A stretch of 64,000 nucleotides of DNA from Bosea sp. BIWAKO-01 (GTDB lineage: Bacteria > Pseudomonadota > Alphaproteobacteria > Rhizobiales > Beijerinckiaceae): contig NZ_BCQA01000001.1 of assembly GCF_001748145.1 (NCBI RefSeq), positions 3,560,501 to 3,624,500 on the forward strand, in the 5' to 3' direction. Positions 1 to 8,289 of the stretch are shown one piece after another; position 1 is the first letter of the stretch; every line of letters begins with the position of its first letter. The notes beneath the pieces are model-generated. The model did not search any database. It was not told where the DNA came from and saw only the letters and a list, made by a program, of their open reading frames with translations. The position numbers were made by a program, and so were the translations under genes.

Positions 1-144
1 GGGCCAGGTGATGGCCGCATCGAATGGGCCGATGGCGGCATGGCCATCGACAGCGCCGTGATCGGGCAGAAGGTCGAAGAGGCCGTGCGCAGCATCTTCG
101 GCCATATGCCCCAATCCAACGCCGCCCAGGGAGGATCGCTATGA
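1..144 (+). CDS. fliH: FliH flagellar export regulator, C-terminal fragment
   Basis: The reading frame is open from the left window edge to a TGA at 142-144 and encodes 47 residues. It contains R-I-E-W-A-D-G-G-M followed by an amphipathic tail, which matches the C-terminal end of FliH proteins (the R-x-E-W-x-D-G-G motif). FliH is the cytoplasmic stator-like partner that inhibits the FliI ATPase and docks it to the export gate and to FliN. The stop overlaps the fliN start by an ATGA, so the two are translationally coupled, as in the fliF-fliG-fliH-fliN-flbD order of Caulobacter. Only the C-terminus is visible, so the assignment rests on the motif and on context. Confidence 0.75.
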   Translation, partial: GPGDGRIEWADGGMAIDSAVIGQKVEEAVRSIFGHMPQSNAAQGGSL

Positions 145-491
145 GCCAGGAGAACGATCTGAACCTGCCGCCGCTGAACCCGGCCGACCTCTCATTCGAC
201 CACAACGCGGCCTCCGTCGCTCGCTCCGGGCCCGTTCCGATCAAGACTGCCGAGGACCTGGAACAGGTCTTCGACGTTCCCGTCACGGTCTCTGCCGTGC
301 TCGGTTCCTCGCGGATCGCGGTCGGCGATCTGCTTCAGATCGGCCCGGGCGCGGTGCTTGAGCTCGACCGGCGCGTCGGCGAGGCGATCGATATCTTCGT
401 CAATGAGCGCCTGGTTGCGCGCGGCGAGGTCGTCGTCGTCGAGGATCGCCTGGGCGTCACGATGACCGAAATCATCAAGGCCGACCGGTGA
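141..491 (+). CDS. fliN: Flagellar motor switch protein FliN
   Basis: This 116-residue protein has the SpoA/FliN C-ring fold: from about residue 35 it reads edLEQVFDVPVTVSAVLG, and it ends in R-L-G-V-T-M-T-E-I, the family C-terminus. FliN forms the lower C-ring with FliM, binds FliH and helps switch rotation. I chose the ATG at 141 because it overlaps the fliH stop and follows GGGAGG; an upstream in-frame start at 24 would run through fliH. The N-terminal 30 residues are Asn/Pro rich and variable, as is usual. flbD follows after 44 bp on the same strand. Confidence 0.93.
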   Translation: MSQENDLNLPPLNPADLSFDHNAASVARSGPVPIKTAEDLEQVFDVPVTVSAVLGSSRIAVGDLLQIGPGAVLELDRRVGEAIDIFVNERLVARGEVVVVEDRLGVTMTEIIKADR

Positions 492-535
492 TGTTCGCCC
501 GGCCTGTTACGCACTCATCCGGAAAGGCCTGAGCC

Positions 536-1900
536 ATGCGCCTCATCATTGTCGGCGGTCTCAAGGGACAAATCATCGCTGCGGCCAAGATCGCCATCTC
601 GCATGGCGCCGCCGTGACCCATACCGACGGCCTCGATCAGACCCTGGCGGTGTTGCGTGCCAAGGGCGCGGACCTGCTGATGATCGATGTCGCCCAGCCG
701 ATCGCGCAGTTCGTCGCGGCTTTGGAGAGCGAGCGCATCCGCACGCCGATCGTCGCCTGCGGTACGTCGACCGATGCCCGTGCGGCGGTTGCCGCGATCC
801 AGGCCGGCGCGCGCGAATATGTGCCGCTGCCGCCTGATCCGGAGCTGATCGCGGCGGTGCTGGAAGCCGTCGCAGCCGACCAGTCCAGCCTGATCTGGCG
901 TGATCCGGCCATGGAGCGCGTGGTGCAGCTCGCCGGCCAGATTGCGCGCTCGGAGGCGCCTGTTCTGGTGACCGGCGAGAGCGGCACCGGCAAGGAGGTC
1001 ATTGCCCGCCATCTGCATCAGAAGTCGCTGCGCAAGGACAAGCCCTTCGTTGCCGTGAATTGCGCGGCGATTCCAGACAACTTGCTGGAATCGGAACTGT
1101 TCGGTCATGAGAAGGGCGCCTTTACCGGTGCGATCGCGCGGCGCATCGGAAAGTTCGAGGAGGCTCATGGCGGCACGCTCCTGCTCGACGAGATTTCCGA
1201 GATGGATGTCCGCCTGCAGGCGAAGCTGCTGCGCGCGCTTCAGGAACGGATGATCGACCGCGTCGGCGGCTCGCAGCCTGTGAAGGTCGATCTCAGGATC
1301 ATCGCGACCTCAAACCGGAATCTCGGCGAAGCCGTCCGCGAAGGCTCCTTCCGCGAAGACCTGTTCTATCGCCTGAACGTCGTGCATCTGCGGCTTCCCG
1401 CCTTGCGTGAGCGGCCGGGCGATATCCTTGTTTTGGCGGATCATTTCGCCAAGAAATATGCCGAGATCAACGGCATGCCCCTGCGTCCGATCGCGGCCGA
1501 TGCCCGCAAGGCACTGCTGGCCAATGGCTGGCGAGGCAATGTGCGGGAGCTCGAGAACACGGTTCACCGCGCGGTCCTGCTGGCCCAGGGCGCGGAGATC
1601 GGACCTGATGCGATGGTGACCCCGGAAGGCGAGCCCCTGGGCCCGTCGTCAGGTCACGACGTTGCAAGCCGTGTCGTTCAGACGGCAGAGGCCGTCACGC
1701 GCGGCCTGGTGGGCCGGACTGTTGCTGATGTCGAGCGCGACCTCATCCTCGATACGCTGGACCACTGCCTCGGAAACCGCACGCATGCGGCCAAGATCCT
1801 CGGAATTTCGATCCGCACGCTCCGCAACAAGCTCGGCGAATATACCTCGGCCGGTATTGCGGTTGCCGAGCCGGGACAGGCGCGCGTCAGCGTCGCCTGA
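536..1900 (+). CDS. flbD: Sigma-54-dependent flagellar regulator FlbD
   Basis: The protein has 454 residues. It has a degenerate receiver-like N-terminus (about 1-115; Asp51 is present, but G-A-R-E-Y-V-P-L lacks the usual receiver Lys), then an AAA+ domain with Walker A GESGTGKE at 147-154, the sigma-54 contact loop GAFTGA at 194-199 and Walker B GGTLLLDE at 213-220. A Fis-type helix-turn-helix follows at about 395-440. FlbD activates late (class III/IV) sigma-54 flagellar promoters and represses early ones; in Caulobacter its activity depends on FliX rather than on phosphorylation, which fits the weak receiver. It sits directly after fliN, as in the Caulobacter fliF operon. A palindrome resembling its binding site lies upstream of flhA at 4413-4433. 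fliX is not in the window. Confidence 0.92.
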   Translation: MRLIIVGGLKGQIIAAAKIAISHGAAVTHTDGLDQTLAVLRAKGADLLMIDVAQPIAQFVAALESERIRTPIVACGTSTDARAAVAAIQAGAREYVPLPPDPELIAAVLEAVAADQSSLIWRDPAMERVVQLAGQIARSEAPVLVTGESGTGKEVIARHLHQKSLRKDKPFVAVNCAAIPDNLLESELFGHEKGAFTGAIARRIGKFEEAHGGTLLLDEISEMDVRLQAKLLRALQERMIDRVGGSQPVKVDLRIIATSNRNLGEAVREGSFREDLFYRLNVVHLRLPALRERPGDILVLADHFAKKYAEINGMPLRPIAADARKALLANGWRGNVRELENTVHRAVLLAQGAEIGPDAMVTPEGEPLGPSSGHDVASRVVQTAEAVTRGLVGRTVADVERDLILDTLDHCLGNRTHAAKILGISIRTLRNKLGEYTSAGIAVAEPGQARVSVA

Positions 1901-1925
1901 CCCGGAGGTGCTCCCGAAGAGGCCG

Positions 1926-2252
1926 TCAGTAATAGTACCGACGGCGGTAATAGGGGCGATAATACCGCGGGCGGTAATAATACCGGGGGCGATAATACCG
2001 GGGTCGATAATAGTATCTCGGGCGGTAATAGGGGCGGCGATACCCATAATAGCGCCGCCTGTAATAATAACTGTACTCGGCGTCCGCCTTGTCCAGCGCT
2101 TCGCTGGTTTCGGCGGCAAGCTTGCCTTCATCCTCGGCCGGTTCAGCAGGGGGAATGAGCTTGGGCTCGGCCGCTGCGGCGCTGGCCATCCCGCCAAGGC
2201 TGGCCACAGCCATGCCGCCGAACAGGGTCATCATGAACGAACGTCTATCCAC
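1926..2252 (-). CDS. Small Tat-exported Tyr/Arg-rich repeat protein
   Basis: I read a GTG start at 2252 because TGGAGG lies 5 nt upstream on the minus strand; longer frames lack this. The 108-residue product begins V-D-R-R-S-F-M-M-T-L-F-G-G, a twin-arginine-like signal with a hydrophobic stretch to about residue 26. A short acidic linker (about 30-55) follows, then a tail from about residue 60 made almost only of Tyr, Arg and Pro in Y-x-R-P-R-Y-Y units. I do not know its function. Such tails suggest an envelope- or surface-associated polycation, which is inference. A paralogue with the same leader lies at 3922-4251. It is convergent with flbD. Confidence 0.75.
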   Translation of the reverse strand: MDRRSFMMTLFGGMAVASLGGMASAAAAEPKLIPPAEPAEDEGKLAAETSEALDKADAEYSYYYRRRYYGYRRPYYRPRYYYRPRYYRPRYYYRPRYYRPYYRRRYYY

Positions 2253-2383
2253 GGCGTCCTCCAGACAGGGTTTCGGCCACCCTTTCGGCATCCCCGAAAT
2301 GGTGCCAGATGCTAACGCATGCCGCAGCGTATTGTTCCAATCGATCGCGCTCCCTCTCGCACCGGCCAGGTCGTCCAGCGGAC

Positions 2384-3826
2384 TCAATCCACCGCATTCA
2401 AGGGCCGGGCGATGCTTTCCAGCGACCGGCGTTCAGCCCTGACCGCATAGAGGGCTGCAATGACGGCAGCAGCCAGCATGAGGGCCGCGCCAAACAGGTA
2501 GCCGCCGAAGACGCTTGCTCGCGACCCGGTGTCGATCAGCGCACCGAACAGCCAGGGGCCGGCAATGCCACCCGCGCCGGTGCCGATGGCGTAGAAGACC
2601 GCGATGGCAAGCGCGCGCATCTCGACGGGGAAGGTCTCGCTGACCGTCAGATAGGCCGAACTTGCGGCTGCGGATGCGAAGAAGAACACGACGCTCCAGC
2701 ACAGGGTGAGCTGGGAGGCCGTCACCAGATTCCGCGCGAACAGATAGCCGGTACCGGCCAGCAGTAGCGCCGACAGGGCATAGGTCGCGGCGATCATGGT
2801 GCGCCGACCCAGCGTGTCGAAGAGGCGTCCGATCAGGAGCGGACCGAGGAAATTGCCGGCGGCGAAGGGCAGGATGAACCAACCGATCAGATGCGAAGGC
2901 ACCTGGTAGAAATCGGTCAGGATCAAGGCATAGGTGAAGAAGATCGCATTGTAGAAGAAGGCCTGCGCGACCATCAGCGCCAGCCCGACCAGCGCTCGCT
3001 GGCGATGCGTCACGAAGAGGGAATGAAAGACCTCGCCAAGTGGCGTCGCCGAGCGTGGTCGCAGGCGGATCTGTGCCAGGCCCTCGCTGGCGCTGTAGCT
3101 GACGCCGGCTTGCGTCTCGATGCGCGCCACGATCGCGGCTGCCTCCTCAGCCCGGCCATGGCTGATCAGCCACCGCGGGCTTTCAGGGATCCAGCGCCGC
3201 AGGACGAGAATGATCAGGCCAAGCGCCGCGCCGATGAAGAAGGCGAGCCGCCAGCCGAGTTCGGGATTGATCGTGGCCGGGTCGAGCAGGATGATCGCTC
3301 CGATGGCGCCCAAGGCTGCGCCGACCCAGAACGAGCCGTTGATGACGAGATCGACCCATCCGCGCACGCGCGCCGGCACCAGCTCCTGAATGGTCGAGTT
3401 GATCGCGGTGTATTCACCGCCGATCCCCATGCCGGTGAAGAAGCGGAAGATCAGGAAGCTCGTGACGCTCCATGAGAACGCCGTCGCGGCCGTGGCTGCG
3501 AGGTAGACGAGAACGGTGATGCTGAAGAGGCGCTTGCGGCCGAGCCTGTCGGTCAACCAACCGAAGAACAAAGCGCCGAAGACGGCGCCGGCGATGTAGC
3601 TGGCACCGGCAAGGCCGATCTCCGTGTTGGTGAAGCGCAGGGCCGGGCTTTCCTTCAGGGCGCCCGAGACCGAGCCGGCAAGGGTCACTTCCAGCCCATC
3701 CAGGATCCAGGTGATCCCGAGTGCCACCACGACCAGCGTGTGGAAACGCGACCATGGCAGGCGATCGAGCCGGGCCGGGATATCCGTCGCGATGACCGCG
3801 GGCAGAGCCGCATCCTGCGGCGACAT
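2384..3826 (-). CDS. MFS transporter, sugar/aromatic acid type
   Basis: The 480-residue protein has 12 predicted membrane segments and the MFS loop 2-3 signature W-L-T-D-R-L-G-R-K-R, with a second G-R-L-F-D-T-L-G-R-R-T motif after segment 8. The WILDGLEVTLAGSV stretch in segment 1 and R-W-I-P-E-S-P-R-W after segment 6 place it in the sugar/metabolite:H+ symporter branch. It should be an inner-membrane proton-coupled importer; the substrate cannot be told. The ATG at 3826 is preceded by GGGAGG at 6 nt. It is flanked by the two small Tat proteins, all on the minus strand, but a strong hairpin at 3879-3906 separates it from the upstream one, so they may not be one operon. Confidence 0.85.
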   Translation of the reverse strand: MSPQDAALPAVIATDIPARLDRLPWSRFHTLVVVALGITWILDGLEVTLAGSVSGALKESPALRFTNTEIGLAGASYIAGAVFGALFFGWLTDRLGRKRLFSITVLVYLAATAATAFSWSVTSFLIFRFFTGMGIGGEYTAINSTIQELVPARVRGWVDLVINGSFWVGAALGAIGAIILLDPATINPELGWRLAFFIGAALGLIILVLRRWIPESPRWLISHGRAEEAAAIVARIETQAGVSYSASEGLAQIRLRPRSATPLGEVFHSLFVTHRQRALVGLALMVAQAFFYNAIFFTYALILTDFYQVPSHLIGWFILPFAAGNFLGPLLIGRLFDTLGRRTMIAATYALSALLLAGTGYLFARNLVTASQLTLCWSVVFFFASAAASSAYLTVSETFPVEMRALAIAVFYAIGTGAGGIAGPWLFGALIDTGSRASVFGGYLFGAALMLAAAVIAALYAVRAERRSLESIARPLNAVD

Positions 3827-3878
3827 GGCGAGCCTCCCTCATCGTCCGGCGTGCCGTCATGGCTTCGCCTCATGCGAA

Positions 3879-3906
3879 GAAGGCGGTGCCCTTCGGCACC
3901 GCCTTC
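3879..3906 (-). terminator. Strong hairpin, probable terminator
   Basis: A perfect 12-bp inverted repeat (GAAGGCGGTGCC and its complement, 3879-3890 and 3895-3906) encloses a 4-nt loop. It lies 15 bp beyond the stop of the Tat protein gene at 3922 and upstream of the MFS start. The T-rich tract is short (TTC-T-T), so termination is likely but may be partial. Confidence 0.65.
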
Positions 3907-3921
3907 TCCAAATCCTGCGTC

Positions 3922-4251
3922 TCAGCGCACGATCACATTCCGGCGCACCACCACGGGACGGCGATAGCGCGGGGCGGGCCGGCGCACGACGACACGCTCG
4001 CGCACCACGACCGGACGCCGGTAGGCCGGGCGCGGCCGCCGAACGATGGTGCGTTCGCGCACCACCACCTGATTGAAATCGGCATCGGCACGGTCAAGCG
4101 CGGCCTTGGTCGCAGCATTCAACTCGTTCGCGCGCAGCAACTCCAGGGTCGGGGTGACCTGGCCCGTCGCCGCCCGGGCAATGGCGGTCCCACCAAGGCC
4201 GGCCGCTGCGAGGCCACCGAAAAGGCTCAAAACAAAAGAACGTCTATCCAC
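3922..4251 (-). CDS. Small Tat-exported Val/Arg-rich repeat protein
   Basis: The GTG at 4251 has GGAG 8 nt upstream. The 109-residue product starts V-D-R-R-S-F-V-L-S-L-F-G-G-L-A-A-A-G-L-G-G, closely like the leader of the protein at 1926-2252, and the first 14 nt of the two genes are identical. A middle part (about 30-65) contains A-A-L-D-R-A-D-A-D, also shared with the paralogue (A-L-D-K-A-D-A-E). The tail from about residue 66 repeats V-V-V-R-x-R and R-R-P-A-P-R-Y-R-R-P, so a Tyr-Arg tail in one paralogue corresponds to a Val-Arg tail here. Function is unknown; export by the Tat route is inferred from the D-R-R-S-F motif. Confidence 0.75.
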   Translation of the reverse strand: MDRRSFVLSLFGGLAAAGLGGTAIARAATGQVTPTLELLRANELNAATKAALDRADADFNQVVVRERTIVRRPRPAYRRPVVVRERVVVRRPAPRYRRPVVVRRNVIVR

Positions 4252-4391
4252 GAATATCTCCAATCAAATCGGCCAGAGAAGGCAGTATGTCGACCCCGCC
4301 CGCGAGTTGTTCTGCCGAATGGGGCCTGAAGGCGGCAGTTCAATAACGATCCATTCAGGAAGGGGTTCCACGGCCCCATTTTCTGGCCGGC

Positions 4392-4407
4392 TTAACCATT
4401 CGTTCAC
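4392..4407 (+). promoter_or_regulatory. Probable CtrA binding box upstream of flhA
   Basis: The sequence TTAA-CCATTCG-TTCAC matches the CtrA full site TTAA-N7-TTAAC with one mismatch, and its first part is the common TTAACCAT form. It lies about 95 bp before the flhA start, a usual place in class II flagellar promoters. CtrA is encoded at 14244-14945. This is a sequence match only. Confidence 0.7.
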
Positions 4408-4412
4408 CAAGA

Positions 4413-4433
4413 ACCCGGCAAGAATTGCCGGGT
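4413..4433 (+). promoter_or_regulatory. ftr-like palindrome, candidate FlbD operator
   Basis: Perfect 8-bp arms ACCCGGCA and TGCCGGGT flank the 5-nt centre AGAAT. The arrangement resembles the Caulobacter ftr element bound by FlbD (a CCCGGC..AA..TTGCC-GG type consensus, recalled from memory). It starts 5 bp after the CtrA box and ends 67 bp before flhA, where a repressor could block CtrA-driven initiation. A sigma-54 promoter reading of the same bases fails because the GG-to-GC spacing is 8 instead of 10. Confidence 0.65.
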
Positions 4434-4500
4434 ATCGTCGCGGAAGCTGGAGGGGCACGGTTGCCTGACGGCCGCGTCGCGACGGGGAGTGGACTGGTCG

Positions 4501-6624
4501 ATGACGGACATGACGGCGGGCGCCGGTGGCGGCTTCAAGATGCCCAGTGGCGGTGCCATGGGGAATTTCCTCAACCGGCCCGACCTGTTTCTTGCCATCG
4601 GCGTCATGGGCATCCTCGTGGTGCTCATCTTCCCACTGCCGGCGTTGCTGCTCGACATGCTCCTGGCCTTGTCGATCATCCTGTCCGTACTGGTGCTGAT
4701 GACGGCGCTCTTCATCGAGGAGCCTCTGGAGTTCTCAGCCTTTCCCACCGTCCTGCTGATCGTCACGATGCTGCGGCTGGCGCTGAATCTCGCTTCGACG
4801 CGCCTGATCCTCGCTCACGGCCATGAAGGCAGTGCCGCTGCCGGCCATGTCATCGAGGCCTTCGGCAACTTCGTGATGAGCGGCAATTTCGTGATCGGGG
4901 TGATCGTCTTCACCATCCTGATCATCGTCAATTTCGTAGTCATCACCAAAGGTTCGGGCCGCATCGCCGAAGTTGCGGCGCGGTTTGCCCTGGATGCGAT
5001 GCCCGGCAAGCAGATGGCGATCGACGCCGATCTCTCGGCCGGCTTGATCGATCAGGACGTCGCCAAGGAGCGCCGCAAGGCGCTGGAGGACGAGGCCAAT
5101 TTCTTCGGCTCGATGGATGGCGCCTCGAAGTTCGTGCGCGGCGACGCCATTGCTGGCCTGCTCATCACCTTCATCAACGTCCTCGGCGGCATCATCATCG
5201 GCGTTGCGCAGCAAGGCATGAGCTTTGGCGATGCGGCGCGCGCTTACACGCAGCTCACCGTCGGCGACGGTCTCGTCAGCCAGATTCCGGCGCTGATCGT
5301 CTCGACGGCGGCGGGCCTGCTGGTCTCCAAGTCCGGTGTGCGCGGCGCGGCCGACAAGGCACTCGGCAGGCAGCTCTCAGGCTACCCGAAGGCGCTCGGC
5401 ATGTCGGCGGCAGTGATGCTGCTGATCGCGGTCCTGCCCGGTATCCCGATGCTGCCTTTCCTGCTGCTCGCCGGCGGTTCGGCCTGGCTCGCGCGCCATT
5501 TCGGCCAGATCGCCAAGGCCAAGGAGGTCGAGGTGGCGCAGGCTGCACAGGCGGCATCGCCGCTTGCCGCCGACGGCACGCCGAAGGAGGAGACGCTCAA
5601 CGATCTGCTCAAGCTCGACGAACTCAAGATCGAGATCGGCTACGGGCTGCTGCCGCTGGTCAATGCGGCGGGCGGGCAGGATCGGTTGACCGATCAGGTC
5701 AGGGCACTGCGCCGCCAGCTTGCTGCAGAGCTCGGCTTCGTGATGCCGGCCGTGCGCATCGTCGACAATGTCCAGCTCGAGGCGAACCATTACTACATCA
5801 AGATCAAGGAGATCGATGCGGGGCACGGCATCGTCTATGCCGGCCAGTTCATGGCCATGGACCCGATGGGCGGCAGCGTGAACCTGCCCGGCCATAATGT
5901 GCTGGAGCCGACCTTCGGCCTGCCTGCCACCTGGATCGACGCGTCACTGCAGGATGAGGCGCAACTGCGCGGCTTCACCGTGGTCGATGCCGCCACGGTG
6001 ATCTCGACGCATCTGACCGAAGTGCTGAAGTCGCATATGCCGGAGCTGCTCTCGCATGGCGAAGTGCAGAAACTGCTGCGCGAATTGCCCAAGGACCATG
6101 CCGACCTCGTCAAGGAGATCGTGCCGAGCCAGATCTCGACCACTGGCATCCAGCGCGTACTGCAACTGCTGCTCGCGGAGCGCATCTCGATCCGCGATCT
6201 CGCCACCGTCGTCGAAGGCATCGCCGAAGTCGCCGGCGGCATCAAGAACCCGCGCGACATCGCCGAACATGTCCGCGTGCGGCTGGCCCGGCAGATCTGT
6301 GCCCAGTTCTCGAACCAACAGGGGCATTTGCCGATCATCACGCTCTCGCCGGCCTGGGAGAGCATCTTTGCCGAGTCGATCGTCGGCCAGGGCGAGGACC
6401 GGCATCTGGCCATGCAGCCCTCGCGCCTGCAGGAATTCGTGCATCAGGTCCGCGACAAGTTCGAGGACGCGGCGCGTATCGGCGAGATGCCGGCGCTGGT
6501 CACCTCCGGTATGGCGCGACCGTTCGTGCGCCAGATCATCGAGCGCTTCCGCCGCGAGACGCCCGTGCTGTCGCAGGGGGAAATCCATCCCCGCGTCCGT
6601 CTGAAGACGGTCGGAAGCGTCTGA
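4501..6624 (+). CDS. flhA: Flagellar type III export gate protein FlhA
   Basis: The product has 707 residues from the ATG at 4501, which has GGGGAG 11 nt upstream; a GTG at 4489 would add four residues. The N-terminal half (about 20-340) holds eight membrane segments and the conserved FHIPEP-type cytoplasmic loop, including D-A-M-P-G-K-Q-M-A-I-D-A-D. The C-terminal half (about 360-690) is the cytoplasmic nonameric ring domain that docks substrates and chaperones. FlhA converts proton motive force into export of rod, hook and filament subunits. It is alone on its strand here, with the CtrA box and ftr-like palindrome upstream, consistent with an early (class II) gene. Confidence 0.96.
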   Translation: MTDMTAGAGGGFKMPSGGAMGNFLNRPDLFLAIGVMGILVVLIFPLPALLLDMLLALSIILSVLVLMTALFIEEPLEFSAFPTVLLIVTMLRLALNLASTRLILAHGHEGSAAAGHVIEAFGNFVMSGNFVIGVIVFTILIIVNFVVITKGSGRIAEVAARFALDAMPGKQMAIDADLSAGLIDQDVAKERRKALEDEANFFGSMDGASKFVRGDAIAGLLITFINVLGGIIIGVAQQGMSFGDAARAYTQLTVGDGLVSQIPALIVSTAAGLLVSKSGVRGAADKALGRQLSGYPKALGMSAAVMLLIAVLPGIPMLPFLLLAGGSAWLARHFGQIAKAKEVEVAQAAQAASPLAADGTPKEETLNDLLKLDELKIEIGYGLLPLVNAAGGQDRLTDQVRALRRQLAAELGFVMPAVRIVDNVQLEANHYYIKIKEIDAGHGIVYAGQFMAMDPMGGSVNLPGHNVLEPTFGLPATWIDASLQDEAQLRGFTVVDAATVISTHLTEVLKSHMPELLSHGEVQKLLRELPKDHADLVKEIVPSQISTTGIQRVLQLLLAERISIRDLATVVEGIAEVAGGIKNPRDIAEHVRVRLARQICAQFSNQQGHLPIITLSPAWESIFAESIVGQGEDRHLAMQPSRLQEFVHQVRDKFEDAARIGEMPALVTSGMARPFVRQIIERFRRETPVLSQGEIHPRVRLKTVGSV

Positions 6625-6631
6625 GCCGCCC

Positions 6632-7192
6632 TCAGCGGCGCACGACGACAACGAGATAGCGCACCGGTTCCGGTCCGGGATTGCTGAAGCTGCAATCGCT
6701 GGGCGCCCCCAGTTCAAGGCAGTCGCCGGCCTGCAGTCGCTTCATCATATCGCCTTCGCGAAAGTCGAGCGTGCCGGACTGCACCCAGATCTGCTGCCTG
6801 ATGAACGCGTAGGAGCTTGCGGGATACGAGATGCGTGCGCCGGGCGGCAGCTCGGCATCGACCAGTTCGATGCCCGCTTCGCCCGCCGGCGAAATGGCGC
6901 GCCGGGTGAAGCCGGTTTCGGGATCGCGCCAGAATGGTTGATCCGCGCAGCGTCGGAGAAACTCGCTCGGCGTCTCGGCTCGCGCCAGGAGGTTCGACAA
7001 GGTCAACCCGAAGGCGCCGGAAAGCCGACCGAGGAGGACAGCGGTTGGGCTCGCCTCTCCCCGCTCGATCTTGCTGATCATCGCGCGGGACACCCCGGAT
7101 TTGTCGGCGAGATCGCTCAGGCTCCAGCCGCGGCTTTCCCGCTCGATCCGCATGCGTTCGGCAAGCCTTGACGTCAAATCGTCCATTATCAT
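6632..7192 (-). CDS. XRE-family regulator with C-terminal cupin domain
   Basis: The 186-residue protein has an N-terminal helix-turn-helix (about 8-65: SLSDLADKSGVSRAMISKIE) and a C-terminal cupin_2 barrel (about 105-184). This two-domain form is common among small-ligand regulators controlling amino acid or polyamine metabolism and adjacent exporters. It is divergently arranged with the EamA transporter at 7340-8227, so that gene is the likely target. The 147-bp gap contains AT-rich stretches such as CTTCTATAGTAGATC that could hold both promoters, but I cannot define an operator. It converges on flhA with a 7-bp gap. Confidence 0.85.
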   Translation of the reverse strand: MIMDDLTSRLAERMRIERESRGWSLSDLADKSGVSRAMISKIERGEASPTAVLLGRLSGAFGLTLSNLLARAETPSEFLRRCADQPFWRDPETGFTRRAISPAGEAGIELVDAELPPGARISYPASSYAFIRQQIWVQSGTLDFREGDMMKRLQAGDCLELGAPSDCSFSNPGPEPVRYLVVVVRR

Positions 7193-7339
7193 AGCGTTGA
7201 TTCTTCTATAGTAGATCGATCAGAGTGCAACCCATGACAGACGGCGCGCAAGTGCAGGACGCACGCCTGCGTCGTGCGCATGCAGCCGTCGCCAATCCGG
7301 CCTTGGCCCTGCCGTTTCCGCATCGCTAAGGACCGTGGC

Positions 7340-8227
7340 ATGTCGCGTAACGCCTTCTATTTTGCCCTGATGTGCCTGGTCTGGGGGCTGACCTTCCTGC
7401 CGGTCAAGATCGGCTCCGCTCATGTTCCGCCGATCTTCCTTGCAGCGGCACGGTTCTCGATCGCCGGCGTCCTGATGCTGCTCTGGGCCGGGCGCGACGT
7501 TCTCGCCGTTCCCCCCGCGGCGCGGCGCCGCCTGCTGATCACCGCGCTCCTGGTGAATACCGGCAACTACACTTTCCTGTTCTGGGGGACTGCGCATGCC
7601 CCATCAGGGCTCGCCGCCATCGTCAATCTTGCGACAATCCCGATCTATACACTGATCGCGAGCCGCCTGATCGAGGGACAGCGGATCACCGGCCAACGTA
7701 TTGCGGCCATCGTGCTCGGGCTCACCGGGCTGTGCTTTCTGTTCGCGACGCGCGCCTCCAGCGGCTGGAGCGCGGCACATGGCGATCCGATGGAGATCTG
7801 GGGGCTGGCGGCCGTGGCCTTCGGCACGCTGCTCTACTGTTTCGGCGCCGTTCTGACGCGGCGGATCGCCGGCACGATGCCGACGCTGACACTGGCCGGC
7901 TGGCAGACGGTCATTGGTGCGCTCGGCCTTGCTGCTGTGTCGTTCGCTGTCGAGCCCGTCACACTGGCTGACATTCGCGCGCTCGGAGAGTGGCCGGTCT
8001 GGCCGGCCGTTGCCGTCCTGGTGATTGGCGGCTCGCTCATCGGCTTCACCATCTACATGCGGCTGCTGCGCGACTGGGGCGCCTTCCATGCCGGGCTCTA
8101 TGCCTTCGTCAGCCCTGCCATTGCGGTCACGGCTGGAGTTGTCGTGCTGAACGAGCCCTTCGGCCTGTCGGAGGCAATCGGCGCGGTGCTGATGTTCGGC
8201 GCGGCCGCGATCGCGCTGAGGCGCTGA
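7340..8227 (+). CDS. EamA (DMT) family exporter
   Basis: The ATG at 7340 has AAGGA 7 nt upstream. The 295-residue product has ten hydrophobic segments arranged as two EamA repeats: the first opens FALMCLVWGLTFLPVKIG and the second starts near residue 150 with G-L-A-A-V-A-F-G-T-L-L-Y. DMT proteins of this size are inner-membrane exporters of amino acids or other metabolites. The divergent XRE-cupin gene suggests ligand-induced efflux. The substrate is not predictable from sequence. Confidence 0.85.
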   Translation: MSRNAFYFALMCLVWGLTFLPVKIGSAHVPPIFLAAARFSIAGVLMLLWAGRDVLAVPPAARRRLLITALLVNTGNYTFLFWGTAHAPSGLAAIVNLATIPIYTLIASRLIEGQRITGQRIAAIVLGLTGLCFLFATRASSGWSAAHGDPMEIWGLAAVAFGTLLYCFGAVLTRRIAGTMPTLTLAGWQTVIGALGLAAVSFAVEPVTLADIRALGEWPVWPAVAVLVIGGSLIGFTIYMRLLRDWGAFHAGLYAFVSPAIAVTAGVVVLNEPFGLSEAIGAVLMFGAAAIALRR

Positions 8228-8240
8228 GGCTGAGTTCTAG

Positions 8241-8288
8241 CCGATGCTGCTGCCCGAAGGCCGGTTCCCACCTTTCGGCACCATGCTT
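8241..8288. repeat. Extragenic palindromic element, copy A
   Basis: The copy lies between the convergent EamA and YbhN-like genes. It reads GATGCTGCTGCCCGAAGG-CCGGTTCCCA-CCTTTCGGCACCATGC, with imperfectly complementary ends (CCGAAGG/CCTTTCGG and GATGCTG/CACCATGC). It is related to copies at 15071-15117, 22581-22625 and 42236-42274, and resembles the GAAAACCGGTTTCCACTTTTCGG elements common in Hyphomicrobiales genomes. Confidence 0.7.
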
Positions 8289-8289
8289 G

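Noticed and set aside
1926..2060. Repeated TAATA/GGGCGATAATACC units looked like a direct-repeat or CRISPR-like array.
   Set aside because: They are in-frame codons for Tyr-Arg-Pro repeats of a secreted protein with a ribosome site and signal sequence; there are no regular spacers or cas genes.
4411..4433. Sigma-54 promoter (GG-N10-GC) before flhA.
   Set aside because: The GG and GC are 8 nt apart rather than 10, and the palindrome explains the same bases better.
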